Source: Streptomyces sp. AC512_CC834
Lineage (GTDB): Bacteria; Actinomycetota; Actinomycetes; Streptomycetales; Streptomycetaceae
Length of the DNA stretch: 64,000 bases
Direction of reading: 5' to 3'
Assembly (NCBI RefSeq): GCF_019049325.1
Contig: NZ_JAGMUO010000024.1
Coordinates: 113,373 to 177,372 of the forward strand
Below, in pieces: positions 52,567-60,115 of the stretch. Under the pieces are notes generated by a model that was not told the DNA's origin, did no database searches, and saw nothing but the letters and a program-made list of their open reading frames with translations. The first letter of the stretch is position 1; every line of letters begins with the position of its first letter. The position numbers and the translations under genes were made by a program.

Positions 52567-53863
52567 CGGCGCCCACCTCCCCCGTCGTCTCCCCGGTCGT
52601 CGTCTCGTCCAGGTGGTACTCGGTCTCCCGCCAGTCGTCGGGCAGCATGTGGTCCAGTACGTCGTCCACGGTGACCGCGCCGAGCAGCGCCCCGGAATCG
52701 TCGACGACGGGCGCCGCGACCATGTCGTACGCGGCGAAGAACCCGGCGACCACCGGCAGCGCGGCGTCCGGATCCAGGGGCTGCAGATCGTCGTCGATGA
52801 TCGAGCCGACCAGCGTGTACGGGGGGTCCCGCAGCAGGCGCTGGAAGTGGACCGTGCCCAGGTACTTGCCGGTCGGGGTCTCCTCGGGCGGGCGGCAGAC
52901 GTAGACCTGCGCGGCGTGCGCCGGGGACAGGTCGCGGTTGCGGATGCGGGCCAGGGCGTCGGCGACGGTCGCGTCGGGCCGCAGCACGATCGGCTCGGTC
53001 GTCATCAGACCGCCGGCCGTGTGCTCCTCGTACGCCATCAGGCGCCGCATGTCGGCCGCGTCGTCGGGCTGCATCAGGCTCAGCAGCCGCTCCTTGTCCT
53101 CCTCCGGCAGCTCGCCGAGCAGGTCGGCCGCGTCGTCCGGGTCCATCGCCTCCAGCACGTCCGCGGCGCGCTCCTCCTTGAGCTTGCCGAGGATCTCGAT
53201 CTGGTCGTCCTCCGGCAGCTCCTCCAGTACGTCGGCCAGGCGGTCGTCGTCGAGGGCGGCGGCTACCTCGGCGCGGCGCTTGGCGGACAGGTGGTGCAGG
53301 ACGTTCGCGAGGTCGGCGGGGCGCAACTGCTCGAAGGTGGCCAGCAGGTTCTCCGCGCCCTGGCCCTGCTCCTCCACGGAGAAGCCGGTGACGCCGGACC
53401 ACTCCACGGTCAGCGTCTCGCCCTTGGCACGCCGGAAGGCGCCGCCCTTCCTGCCCTTGCGGACGAAGACCTTGTCGATCTCCCAGTCCCGGCGGGCGGG
53501 CAACTGCTGCACCGACAAATCCAGCACGGTGACCTCCTCACCCGTTTCGGTGAGCGTGACCCGTCGGTCGAGCAGCTCGCCGAAGACGAGGCGCTCGGTC
53601 GGCCGCTGCTCGAAGCGCCGGACGTTGACCACGCCGGTGGTGATGACCTGGCCCGACTCGATGCCGGTGACCCGGGTCATCGGCAGGAAGATGCGACGGC
53701 GGGTGGTGAGTTCGACGACCAGGCCGAGCACCCGTGGGGGCTTGCGGGCGACGCGGAGCATGACGACCAGATCGCGCACGCGTCCCACCTGGTCACCGGC
53801 CGGGTCGAACACGGCGATGCCGGAGAGGTGCGAGACGAAGATCCGGGGGGCGCCCGCTGCCAT
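52556..53863 (-). CDS. PRC-barrel/MgtE_N/CBS domain protein without membrane channel
   Basis: 435 aa from ATG 53863, 8 nt after AGGAG. Domain order: a PRC-barrel-like N-terminus (about 5-155), an MgtE N-terminal superhelical domain with repeated acidic helices (about 180-285; LPEDDQIEILGKLKEER, MDPDDAADLLGELPEEDKE) and a CBS pair (about 290-415). In MgtE channels these domains sense cytoplasmic magnesium, but the transmembrane channel is absent here. It may regulate a separate transporter such as the CorA protein 2 kb away or its DUF1003 partner. Confidence 0.82.
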   Translation of the reverse strand: MAAGAPRIFVSHLSGIAVFDPAGDQVGRVRDLVVMLRVARKPPRVLGLVVELTTRRRIFLPMTRVTGIESGQVITTGVVNVRRFEQRPTERLVFGELLDRRVTLTETGEEVTVLDLSVQQLPARRDWEIDKVFVRKGRKGGAFRRAKGETLTVEWSGVTGFSVEEQGQGAENLLATFEQLRPADLANVLHHLSAKRRAEVAAALDDDRLADVLEELPEDDQIEILGKLKEERAADVLEAMDPDDAADLLGELPEEDKERLLSLMQPDDAADMRRLMAYEEHTAGGLMTTEPIVLRPDATVADALARIRNRDLSPAHAAQVYVCRPPEETPTGKYLGTVHFQRLLRDPPYTLVGSIIDDDLQPLDPDAALPVVAGFFAAYDMVAAPVVDDSGALLGAVTVDDVLDHMLPDDWRETEYHLDETTTGETTGEVGADGA

Positions 53864-53927
53864 GGCCGCGGCTCCTTTCCTCAAGCTCCGTTAGCGTGCG
53901 TCAGGGTGCGTGAGAGCTGATTCGTAC

Positions 53928-53991
53928 GGTGTCCCTTGCCGGTGTCTCTTCCTGGTGTCTGTTCGGGTGTCTCTTTCCGGTGTCTCTTCTC
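53928..53991. repeat. Five tandem 13-bp repeats (GGTGTCTCTTCC type)
   Basis: GGTGT begins at 53928, 53941, 53954, 53966 and 53979 (periods 13, 13, 12, 13), each followed by a CTCTT-like sequence. They lie in the leader/promoter region of the minus-strand MgtE_N/CBS gene. Confidence 0.7.
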
Positions 53992-54143
53992 CGAATTGCC
54001 CGCTCGGACGGGCTTCAGGCTAGCCCGTCCCGATCGCCCTCGCCCCGGCGGCCGGTCCGGACGGACTGGCTCCGTTCGCCGTCCGCGGCCCCGGTACGCT
54101 GCGGTACGCCCGCTCGGACCCCGGTCAGCTCCGGGCCGGTGCC

Positions 54144-54187
54144 TGTCAGCCGTGTCAGCCGTGTCAACCTCTGTCAGCTCTGTCAGA
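54144..54187. repeat. Five tandem 9-bp repeats (TGTCAGCC type) before a lipoprotein gene
   Basis: TGTCA begins at 54144, 54153, 54162, 54172 and 54181 (periods 9, 9, 10, 9). The last copy runs into the ribosome binding site of the lipoprotein gene at 54203. Together with 53928-53991 this gives two unrelated repeat arrays within 340 bp of intergenic DNA. Confidence 0.7.
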
Positions 54188-54202
54188 AAGGCAGTCCCAC
54201 CT

Positions 54203-54946
54203 GTGTCTGTGACTCCCCGGCGCCGAATCCGCAGGGCCGCTTGGATGGGCGCGGTGTGCGCCCTGGCGGTGACGGTGACGGGAGCGGGGCTGACGGGATG
54301 CAGCAGCGAGGACCCCGACGCGGGCACCAACGGCCTCGGCAAGCTCCCGGCCGACAAGATCCACGCCAAGGCCGGCACGGCCGCCGAGGTCGCCGACACG
54401 GTACGTCTGCACGGCACGGTGGACGCCGGCGGCGACACGTACACCCTCGACATGCGGCTGAAGGCCGACGGAGGGACCGGGTCGGTCGCCGCCGAGGGGA
54501 CGACGTTCGGGCTGCTGCGCGTCGGCGACCAGCTCTTCCTCAAGGCCGACGCCGGGTTCTGGAGCCATGACGGCGGCGACGCCAAGGCGGCCGACAAACT
54601 GGCCGGCAAGTACGTGAAGGTGCCGCAGAGCGACCCCGTGTACAAGAAGTTCAGCGGCTTCACGGACAAGGACGTCCTCCTCGGCGGTCTGCTGACCCTG
54701 CACGGCACGCTGAAGACGGACGGCCGCCACGAGCAGGCGGGCGTGCGCACCATCCGGATCACCGGCGACCAGGGCCGCGGCAGTTCGCTCGACGTCTCCC
54801 TGGAGGGCACGCCGTACCCGCTGCGCCTGGTGCGGGCGGGCAGCGCGGGCACGCTCAGCTTCTCCGACTGGAACAAGGACTTCACGCTGGAGCAGCCGCC
54901 GAAGGACGACACCCTCGACTACGGCAAGCAACTGCCGACGTCGTAG
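54203..54946 (+). CDS. Lipoprotein resembling the LppX/LprAFG family
   Basis: 247 aa from GTG 54203; GTG 54209 is an alternative. Basic N-terminus, hydrophobic core and a lipobox LTGC ending at Cys33. The mature part is beta-rich with repeated short strands (DTVRLHGTVDAGGDTYTLDM, GTTFGLLRVGDQLFLKADAG, then GTLSFSDWNKDF), the half-barrel pattern of LppX/LprG-like lipid carriers in actinobacteria. Likely tethered to the outer face of the membrane; ligand unknown. The repeat array in its leader is unusual. Confidence 0.72.
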   Translation: MSVTPRRRIRRAAWMGAVCALAVTVTGAGLTGCSSEDPDAGTNGLGKLPADKIHAKAGTAAEVADTVRLHGTVDAGGDTYTLDMRLKADGGTGSVAAEGTTFGLLRVGDQLFLKADAGFWSHDGGDAKAADKLAGKYVKVPQSDPVYKKFSGFTDKDVLLGGLLTLHGTLKTDGRHEQAGVRTIRITGDQGRGSSLDVSLEGTPYPLRLVRAGSAGTLSFSDWNKDFTLEQPPKDDTLDYGKQLPTS

Positions 54947-54967
54947 GGCATCCGCCGGACAGGTCTT

Positions 54968-55489
54968 CTAACGGCGTTTGCGGCGTTTGCGGCGCTTCAG
55001 CAGCAGGCGCGGCAGCCCAGCCGGCGCCGGCTCCCGGGTCGTCGCCGGGCTCGGCAGCGGTGCCTCGGCCAGCGAGGCGTCGGACAACGGCGCCGTGGCC
55101 CCCGTCGGCTCCAGGCGCAGTACCCGGCACTCGCGGGCCCAGCGGCCGGTCATGGCCTCGCCGTCCGGGGCGTTCAGCCGCTTGCCCTTGAGGTCGGCGA
55201 CCGCGGCCTGCCACGCCTCGGAACCGGGCGGCAGCTCCACGACCCGGGCGGTCCAGGAGACCAGCCGGCCGCCCTTGTCCTTGCTGCGCACCGTCACCTC
55301 GGCCGCCGCCCCGTCGGCCAGCCCCGGCAGCGGCTGCTCGCCGGGCCCGTCGCCGACGACGCAGGCCGCGCCCTCGTGCCAGATGTGCCACAGCGCCCGC
55401 GCGGGCACGCCGGGGCCCTTGACCCAGACGAGGCCGGACTTCTTCGTGGCCTCCTCGACGAGGGCCTTGTCGAGCAGCTCGCTTGTCAT
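54968..55489 (-). CDS. Conserved protein with split-barrel look and basic tail
   Basis: 173 aa. The core (WVKGPGVPARALWHIWHEGA, DGAAAEVTVRSKDKGGR, GKRLNAPDGEAMTGRWAREC) resembles actinobacterial proteins related to the FMN-binding split barrel, but no flavin-binding residues can be named. The tail ends KRRKRRKRR after a Pro/Ala linker and could bind nucleic acid or phospholipid. It is followed by corA on the same strand upstream (40 bp), perhaps an operon. Confidence 0.6.
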   Translation of the reverse strand: MTSELLDKALVEEATKKSGLVWVKGPGVPARALWHIWHEGAACVVGDGPGEQPLPGLADGAAAEVTVRSKDKGGRLVSWTARVVELPPGSEAWQAAVADLKGKRLNAPDGEAMTGRWARECRVLRLEPTGATAPLSDASLAEAPLPSPATTREPAPAGLPRLLLKRRKRRKRR

Positions 55490-55529
55490 GCCGGTCAGCC
55501 TATCCAGCCCGCTTCGTCCTTCGGCCCGG

Positions 55530-56645
55530 TCAGAGCCAGCCGTTGCGCTTGAGCGTGCGGTGGATGCCCAGGCAGATGACGACCGTGACCGACAGGACGA
55601 GCGGGTAGCCGAACTTCCAGTGCGTCTCCGGCATGTGGTCGAAGTTCATGCCGTACACGCCGCAGACCATCGTCGGTACGGCGATGATCGCGGCCCACGA
55701 GGTGATCTTGCGCATGTCCTCGTTCTGCGCGACGGACGCCTGGGCGAGATTGGCCTGGAGGATGGAGTTCAGCAGCTCGTCGAAGCCGACGACCTGCTCC
55801 TGCACCCGCGCCACGTGGTCGGCGACGTCCCGGAAGTACTTCTGGATCTCCGGGTCGATCAGCCGCATCGGCCGCTCGCTGAGCAACTGCATGGGGCGCA
55901 GCAGCGGCGCCACCGCACGCTTGAACTCCAGCACCTCGCGCTTGAGTTGGTAGATCCGGCCGGCGTCGGAGCCGCGCGGTGTGCCCTTGCGGCCCGGCGA
56001 GAACACCTCCGTCTCGACCTCGTCGATGTCGTCCTGCACCGCGTCGGCGACCGCGATGTAGCCGTCCACGACATGGTCGGCGATGGCGTGCAGCACCGCG
56101 GAGGGGCCCTTGAGCAGCAGCTCGGGGTCCTCCTGGAGCCGGTGCCGCAGCGTGCGCAGCGAGCCCTTGCCGCCGTGCCGGACGGTGATGAAGAAGTCCC
56201 GGCCGGTGAAGCACATGACCTCGCCGGTCTCGACGACCTCGCTGCTGGCGGTGAGCTGGGCGTGGTCGACGTAGTGGATGGTCTTGAAGACCGTGAACAG
56301 GGAGTCGTCGTAGCGCTCCAGCTTGGGCCGCTGGTGGGCCTGGACGGCGTCCTCCACGGCGAGGGGGTGCAGCCCGAACTCCCGGGCGATACCGGCGAAC
56401 TCGTCCTCGGTGGGCTCGTGCAGACCGATCCACACGAACCCGCCGTCGCGGCGCACCTGGCGCATCGCGGTGTGCGGGGTCAGTGGCACGTCGGTCTCGA
56501 CGCGTGTGCCGTCGCGGTAGACGGCGCAGTCGACGACGGCGGAGGGGGTCGCCGGGTCGCGGGTGGTGTCGTAGGCGCCGCTGTCCTTGCGCAGAGAGAC
56601 GCGGGACGGGCGGACCGCGGCGCGCAGGTCACGGATCATCGACAT
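55530..56645 (-). CDS. corA: CorA family magnesium/cobalt transporter
   Basis: 371 aa from ATG 56645, 6 nt after GAAGGAG; upstream in-frame codons look non-conserved. A large cytoplasmic alpha/beta domain (about 30-300) precedes two C-terminal membrane helices (about 310-330 and 345-363) with the signature YGMNFDHMPE in the loop between them. CorA pentamers carry Mg2+ into the cell. Close to the MgtE_N/CBS and DUF1003 genes, which may be part of the same cation system. The 530-bp upstream region shows no recognisable magnesium riboswitch. Confidence 0.9.
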   Translation of the reverse strand: MSMIRDLRAAVRPSRVSLRKDSGAYDTTRDPATPSAVVDCAVYRDGTRVETDVPLTPHTAMRQVRRDGGFVWIGLHEPTEDEFAGIAREFGLHPLAVEDAVQAHQRPKLERYDDSLFTVFKTIHYVDHAQLTASSEVVETGEVMCFTGRDFFITVRHGGKGSLRTLRHRLQEDPELLLKGPSAVLHAIADHVVDGYIAVADAVQDDIDEVETEVFSPGRKGTPRGSDAGRIYQLKREVLEFKRAVAPLLRPMQLLSERPMRLIDPEIQKYFRDVADHVARVQEQVVGFDELLNSILQANLAQASVAQNEDMRKITSWAAIIAVPTMVCGVYGMNFDHMPETHWKFGYPLVLSVTVVICLGIHRTLKRNGWL

Positions 56646-56994
56646 GGCAGGCTCCTTCGCGACGGGCAGCGAACGAGGCCGGTGACGGGTGGAACCGCCC
56701 GGAATGAGGACGTCCTGACCACGCGTGTTCGGCGCGTCCACAAAGCGGGGGGCACCGCACCGTCGCGGTGGCCGACTTCGCTGCTGATTCAGCTAGTCAT
56801 TCAGCGGCTGATACCGATCGACGGACATCGTGTCGACGGATCGGATCAGGCAAAACGAGACGAAGTGCTCTTCGGTGGGAAGGCGCGAACGACAGGCTGC
56901 GGCGGGAAGAGCCGGAACAGCGGCGTCAGCGGCGGGAAGAGCGAGTGGTACTGCACGGTCGACTTCGGTCCATGCCGCCCACCTCCTCCGGCCG

Positions 56995-57010
56995 GTCCCT
57001 CGTGAGGGAC
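56995..57010. promoter_or_regulatory. Inverted repeat GTCCCTC-GT-GAGGGAC in the corA/SUFU divergent region
   Basis: A perfect 7-2-7 repeat in the 533-bp gap (56646-57178), followed by further short hairpins (TCCCC..GGGG, 57020-57050) and preceded by a 30-bp-spaced direct repeat GGCGGGAAGAGC (56901 and 56931). No gene could be supported in this gap. The hairpin cluster might be a leader element of corA or an operator. Confidence 0.35.
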
Positions 57011-57178
57011 GATCCATTCCCCTTGTTTAGAGGGGTTCCCCGTAGGGGAGAGTTCGCAGTGTCGGGGGCTTGATCGCGACGCGCTGCGTGCTGCCCCGAA
57101 CCGCTGGCCCACAGTACCAGTCGTGCGACGTGTCAAGGCGCCGCTTTGCCGGTTCACGACGAGTTCTATGCTCGCGGC

Positions 57179-57811
57179 ATGGCTGATGTTCTTCCTCTGG
57201 TCGAGGCGCGGTTGCGCAGTGCGCTGGGTGAGCCGGACGCACGCGCGGCCGTCACCTTCCTCGGCACCGACCGCATCGAGGTGCTGCGTTTCCCCGCAGG
57301 CGGTCCTGCAGGCGGTCCCGTCGGTGGCCCCGCCGGCGGCCAGGAGAGCGACATCGTCCGCTACGCCACCCTCGGCATGGCCGCACAGCCCATGGCGGAC
57401 CCCACGGCCGCGCTCGCCGACCCGGTCAAGGGCCCCCGTGCCGAGCTGGTCCTCTCGGTCCGGTCCGGTCTCGCCGACACCGACAAGGTGCTCAGGCCGC
57501 TCGCCGTACTGGCCGCGTCTCCGCAGGTCGAGGGCGTGATCGTGACGCCCGGCGCGTCTCTCGACGTCGGCGAGGCGCTGTGGCCCGGGGCCCCGTTCAC
57601 CTCGGTCCTGGTCGCCGAGCCGGGGGGCCTGGTCGAGGACCTGGAGCTGGACGCCCCGCTGGACCCCGTGCGGTTCCTGCCGCTGCTGCCGATGACGCCG
57701 AACGAGGCCGCCTGGAAGCGCGTGCACGGCGCGCCTGCCCTCCAGGAACGCTGGCTGACACACGGGACGGACCTGCGCGATCCGTCCCGCAGGTCCGTCC
57801 CCCTGGACTGA
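57179..57811 (+). CDS. Suppressor-of-fused (SUFU) domain protein
   Basis: 210 aa from ATG 57179 (MADVLPLVEARL). SUFU-like fold: ATLGMAAQPMADP near the middle, ELVLSVRSG, and the C-terminal LPLLPMTPNEAAWKR shared by bacterial members. A Gly-Gly-Pro repeat (AGGPAGGPVGGPAGG, about 42-56) is inserted in a loop, unlike typical members. Bacterial SUFU proteins are often immunity proteins of toxin systems, but no toxin gene is adjacent, so the role here is open. Confidence 0.75.
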   Translation: MADVLPLVEARLRSALGEPDARAAVTFLGTDRIEVLRFPAGGPAGGPVGGPAGGQESDIVRYATLGMAAQPMADPTAALADPVKGPRAELVLSVRSGLADTDKVLRPLAVLAASPQVEGVIVTPGASLDVGEALWPGAPFTSVLVAEPGGLVEDLELDAPLDPVRFLPLLPMTPNEAAWKRVHGAPALQERWLTHGTDLRDPSRRSVPLD

Positions 57812-57845
57812 CGTACCGGCGTGACGTAACTCACCGGTCTGTCTC

Positions 57846-57895
57846 GTCAGTTGACGTCGGTTGACGTCAGTGGGCATCACTCGGCGTCAGTTGGC
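57846..57895. repeat. Five 10-bp units (GTCAGTTGAC type) at the end of the MFS gene
   Basis: Units at 57846, 57856 and 57866 are close copies, 57876 is degenerate and 57886 is again similar and contains the MFS stop. A one-helical-turn period. May have arisen by slippage. Confidence 0.5.
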
Positions 57896-59110
57896 GAAGA
57901 CCGTGACCGAGTCCTCGGTCGCGTGCCTCGTTTCCAGCTCCTCCGCCTCGTGGGTGAGCGCCCGGCGCCGTACGACGACCACGATCGCGCCGAGCACGGC
58001 GGTCACCGCCGCCACCACGAACGGGATGTGGACGTCGGTCCACTCCTCGATCTTCGGCGCGAAGTAGGGAGCGGCCGCCGCCGCGAACCAGCGCACGAAG
58101 TTGTAGCCCGCGCTCGCCACCGGACGCGGCGCGTCCGACACCCCGAGGGCCAGCTCGGTGTAGACCGTGTTGTTCACGCCGATGAACGCGCCGGACAGGA
58201 TCGTGCAGACGATCGCGGCGGTGTGGTTGCCGTAGCCGAGGACCAGTACGTCGGCCGCGAGCAGCACCAGCGAGCCGCCGAGCACCTTGAGTGAGCCGAA
58301 GCGCCGCTGCATGCGCGGCGCCACCAGGACCGAGAAGACGGCGAGCAGCACACCCCAGGCGAAGAACACGGCACCCGACTTGTACGGGGTCATGTTCAGC
58401 ACGAACGGGGTGAAGGCCAGCACCGTGAAGAACGTGTAGTTGTAGAAGAACGCCGATGCCGCGACGGAGGCCAGGCCGCCGTGGCCCAGCGCCTTGACCG
58501 GGTCGAGCAGCGAGGTCTTGCGGGCCGGCTTCGGCTGTTCCTTCAGGAACACCGTGATGCACAGGAAGCCGATCGCCATCAGGAAGGCCGTGCCGAAGAA
58601 CGGGTAGCGCCAACTGGCGTCGCCGAGCAGCGCGCCCAGCAGCGGGCCGCAGGCCATGCCGAGGCCGAGGGCGGACTCGTAGAGCAGGATCGCGGCGGCG
58701 CTGCCTCCGGCCGCCGCGCCGACGATGACCGCGAGGGCCGTCGAGACGAACAGTGCGTTGCCCAGGCCCCAGCCGGCCCGGTAGCCGACGAGCTGGCCGA
58801 CCGTGTCGGAGGTGCCGGCCAGGCCCGCGAAGACCACGACGAACGCCAGGCCGAGCAGCAGGGTCTTGCGGCCGCCGATGCGGCTGGATACGTAGCCGGT
58901 GACCAGCATCGCGAGGGCGGTGATGAGGAAGTACGAGGTGAACAGGAGCGAGACCTGACCGGCGCTCGCGTCCAGGCCCTTGGCGATGGACGGAAGGATC
59001 GGGTCGACGAGCCCGATGCCCATGAAGGCCACGACGGACGCGCCGGCGGTCGCCCACACGGCCTTGGGCTGTCGCAGGATGCCGCCCGCACCCGCGTCGA
59101 AGGGGTCCAT
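57887..59110 (-). CDS. MFS family efflux transporter
   Basis: 407 aa from ATG 59110 (MDPFDAGAGG), with GGAGC 6 nt upstream; an in-frame ATG at 59173 would add a Thr/Pro repeat tail. Twelve predicted membrane helices. The drug-exporter motif between helices 2 and 3 appears as GYVSSRIGGRKTLLL. A likely proton-driven efflux pump of the DHA1 type; substrate unknown. An operator-like repeat resembling MarR sites lies just upstream, but no regulator gene is next to it. Confidence 0.84.
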   Translation of the reverse strand: MDPFDAGAGGILRQPKAVWATAGASVVAFMGIGLVDPILPSIAKGLDASAGQVSLLFTSYFLITALAMLVTGYVSSRIGGRKTLLLGLAFVVVFAGLAGTSDTVGQLVGYRAGWGLGNALFVSTALAVIVGAAAGGSAAAILLYESALGLGMACGPLLGALLGDASWRYPFFGTAFLMAIGFLCITVFLKEQPKPARKTSLLDPVKALGHGGLASVAASAFFYNYTFFTVLAFTPFVLNMTPYKSGAVFFAWGVLLAVFSVLVAPRMQRRFGSLKVLGGSLVLLAADVLVLGYGNHTAAIVCTILSGAFIGVNNTVYTELALGVSDAPRPVASAGYNFVRWFAAAAAPYFAPKIEEWTDVHIPFVVAAVTAVLGAIVVVVRRRALTHEAEELETRHATEDSVTVFAN

Positions 59111-59129
59111 TGCTTGCTCCAATGCCGAC

Positions 59130-59165
59130 GAGATGGTTGGCGTAACGGTTGGTGTAATGGTTGGT
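59130..59165. repeat. Three 12-bp repeats between the MFS start and its operator
   Basis: Units ending GGTTGG(C/T) at 59130, 59142 and 59154 (for example GTAACGGTTGGT, GTAATGGTTGGT). If transcription starts near the operator they are in the 5' leader; in frame they would encode repeated Pro-Thr. Confidence 0.6.
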
Positions 59166-59181
59166 GTATGCACATAGTAAG

Positions 59182-59194
59182 TTAGCTCTGCTAA
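59182..59194. promoter_or_regulatory. MarR-like operator TTAGC-TCT-GCTAA upstream of the MFS gene
   Basis: A perfect 5-3-5 inverted repeat in the most AT-rich stretch of the area (59160-59215), 72 bp before ATG 59110 on the minus strand. TTAGC/GCTAA half-sites are typical of MarR-family repressors, which often control MFS pumps. Confidence 0.5.
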
Positions 59195-59304
59195 TTAATG
59201 CAACGTACACCTAATTCTCGCCGGTCAGCCCTCCCCTCCGGCCTCCCCTCCGGATGGGTGATCGTCCTTGACGTGGGGGAGTGAGGGTAGGACCGTGGGG
59301 CTCT

Positions 59305-59955
59305 ATGAGGGGCGAACCCAGTTGCCCGAAGTGTGGTGGCCGGGTCAGGGCTCCCGGCCTCTTCGCCGATTCCTGGCAGTGTGATGTGCACGGCACCGTG
59401 CACCCGCTGCAGCCCGTCCTCCCGCCCAGCGTCGAAGCGCTCGGCGTCGTGGTGCACCGCACCCAGGTGCCGCTGTGGATGCCGTGGCCGCTTCCGGTCG
59501 GCTGGCTGTTCACCGGTGTGGCCTGTGCGGGCGACGACCGCAGCGGCGGCCGGGCCACCGCCGTCGCCTGTTCCGGACCCGGCCCGCTCGGCGGCGTCGG
59601 TGAGCTGATCCTGGTGGCCGAGGAGCTGGGCGTCGGCCTCGGCGCGCGGTACGCGGGGCTCGACGCCCCGGACCCCGGGCCGTACATGGACGTCGAGAAG
59701 CCGCCCCAGGTCAAGGTCCTGGCCGCGGGCCGTCCCACCCCCCTCTGGCACGTCTCCGGCGGTCCGGTCGACCGCGCCGTCTTCGCGGGCGAGGCCCTCG
59801 GGATGTGGCTGTGGGCCGTCGTCTGGCCCGAGCGGGCAGGGCTGCTGATGTACGAGGAACTGGTGCTGACCGACCTGCGGGACGCGGGTGCCGAGGTGGA
59901 CCTGGTGCCGTGCGGGGCACTGTCGCCGCGGCTGATCGAGCCGACGGCGCCGTAG
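59305..59955 (+). CDS. DUF6758 family protein with N-terminal zinc ribbon
   Basis: 216 aa from ATG 59305. The N-terminus CPKCGGRV and the later CDVHG form a probable zinc ribbon. The rest (VVVHRTQVPLWMPWPLPVGW, GELILVAEELGVGLGARYAG, GMWLWAVVWPERAGLLMYEE) matches what I recall of DUF6758, a Streptomyces family without known function. No membrane segments except weakly hydrophobic stretches. Confidence 0.65.
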   Translation: MRGEPSCPKCGGRVRAPGLFADSWQCDVHGTVHPLQPVLPPSVEALGVVVHRTQVPLWMPWPLPVGWLFTGVACAGDDRSGGRATAVACSGPGPLGGVGELILVAEELGVGLGARYAGLDAPDPGPYMDVEKPPQVKVLAAGRPTPLWHVSGGPVDRAVFAGEALGMWLWAVVWPERAGLLMYEELVLTDLRDAGAEVDLVPCGALSPRLIEPTAP

Positions 59956-59963
59956 TCCTCGGC

Positions 59964-59991
59964 GGGGCGCGCAGGGCGTGGGTGCGTGGGG
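59964..59991 (+). other. Potential G-quadruplex motif
   Basis: Four G-runs (59964-59967, 59974-59976, 59980-59982, 59988-59991) with loops of 6, 3 and 5 nt on the plus strand, followed by more G-runs to 60040, in the gap before the PHP gene. Structure not demonstrated. Confidence 0.4.
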
Positions 59992-60115
59992 CGCGAGCGT
60001 GTGGGGTGCCGGTGCGTAGGGGGTGCGGGGCGGCTGCGGGTGTGACGGCGAGGGGTTGAGTTCCGGTTACCCTTGAGCGTCCCCTTCCGTCCCGTTCCCG
60101 CTTGGAGTGAGTGTC

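Noticed and set aside
56793..57017. Small minus-strand gene with ribosome binding site GGAGGAGG near 57000
   Set aside because: The ATG correctly spaced from that site gives only about 15 codons and is not conserved as far as I can tell; longer frames lack start signals.
56646..57178. Magnesium riboswitch (M-box) before corA
   Set aside because: Several short hairpins are present, but none of the conserved M-box sequence elements could be found.
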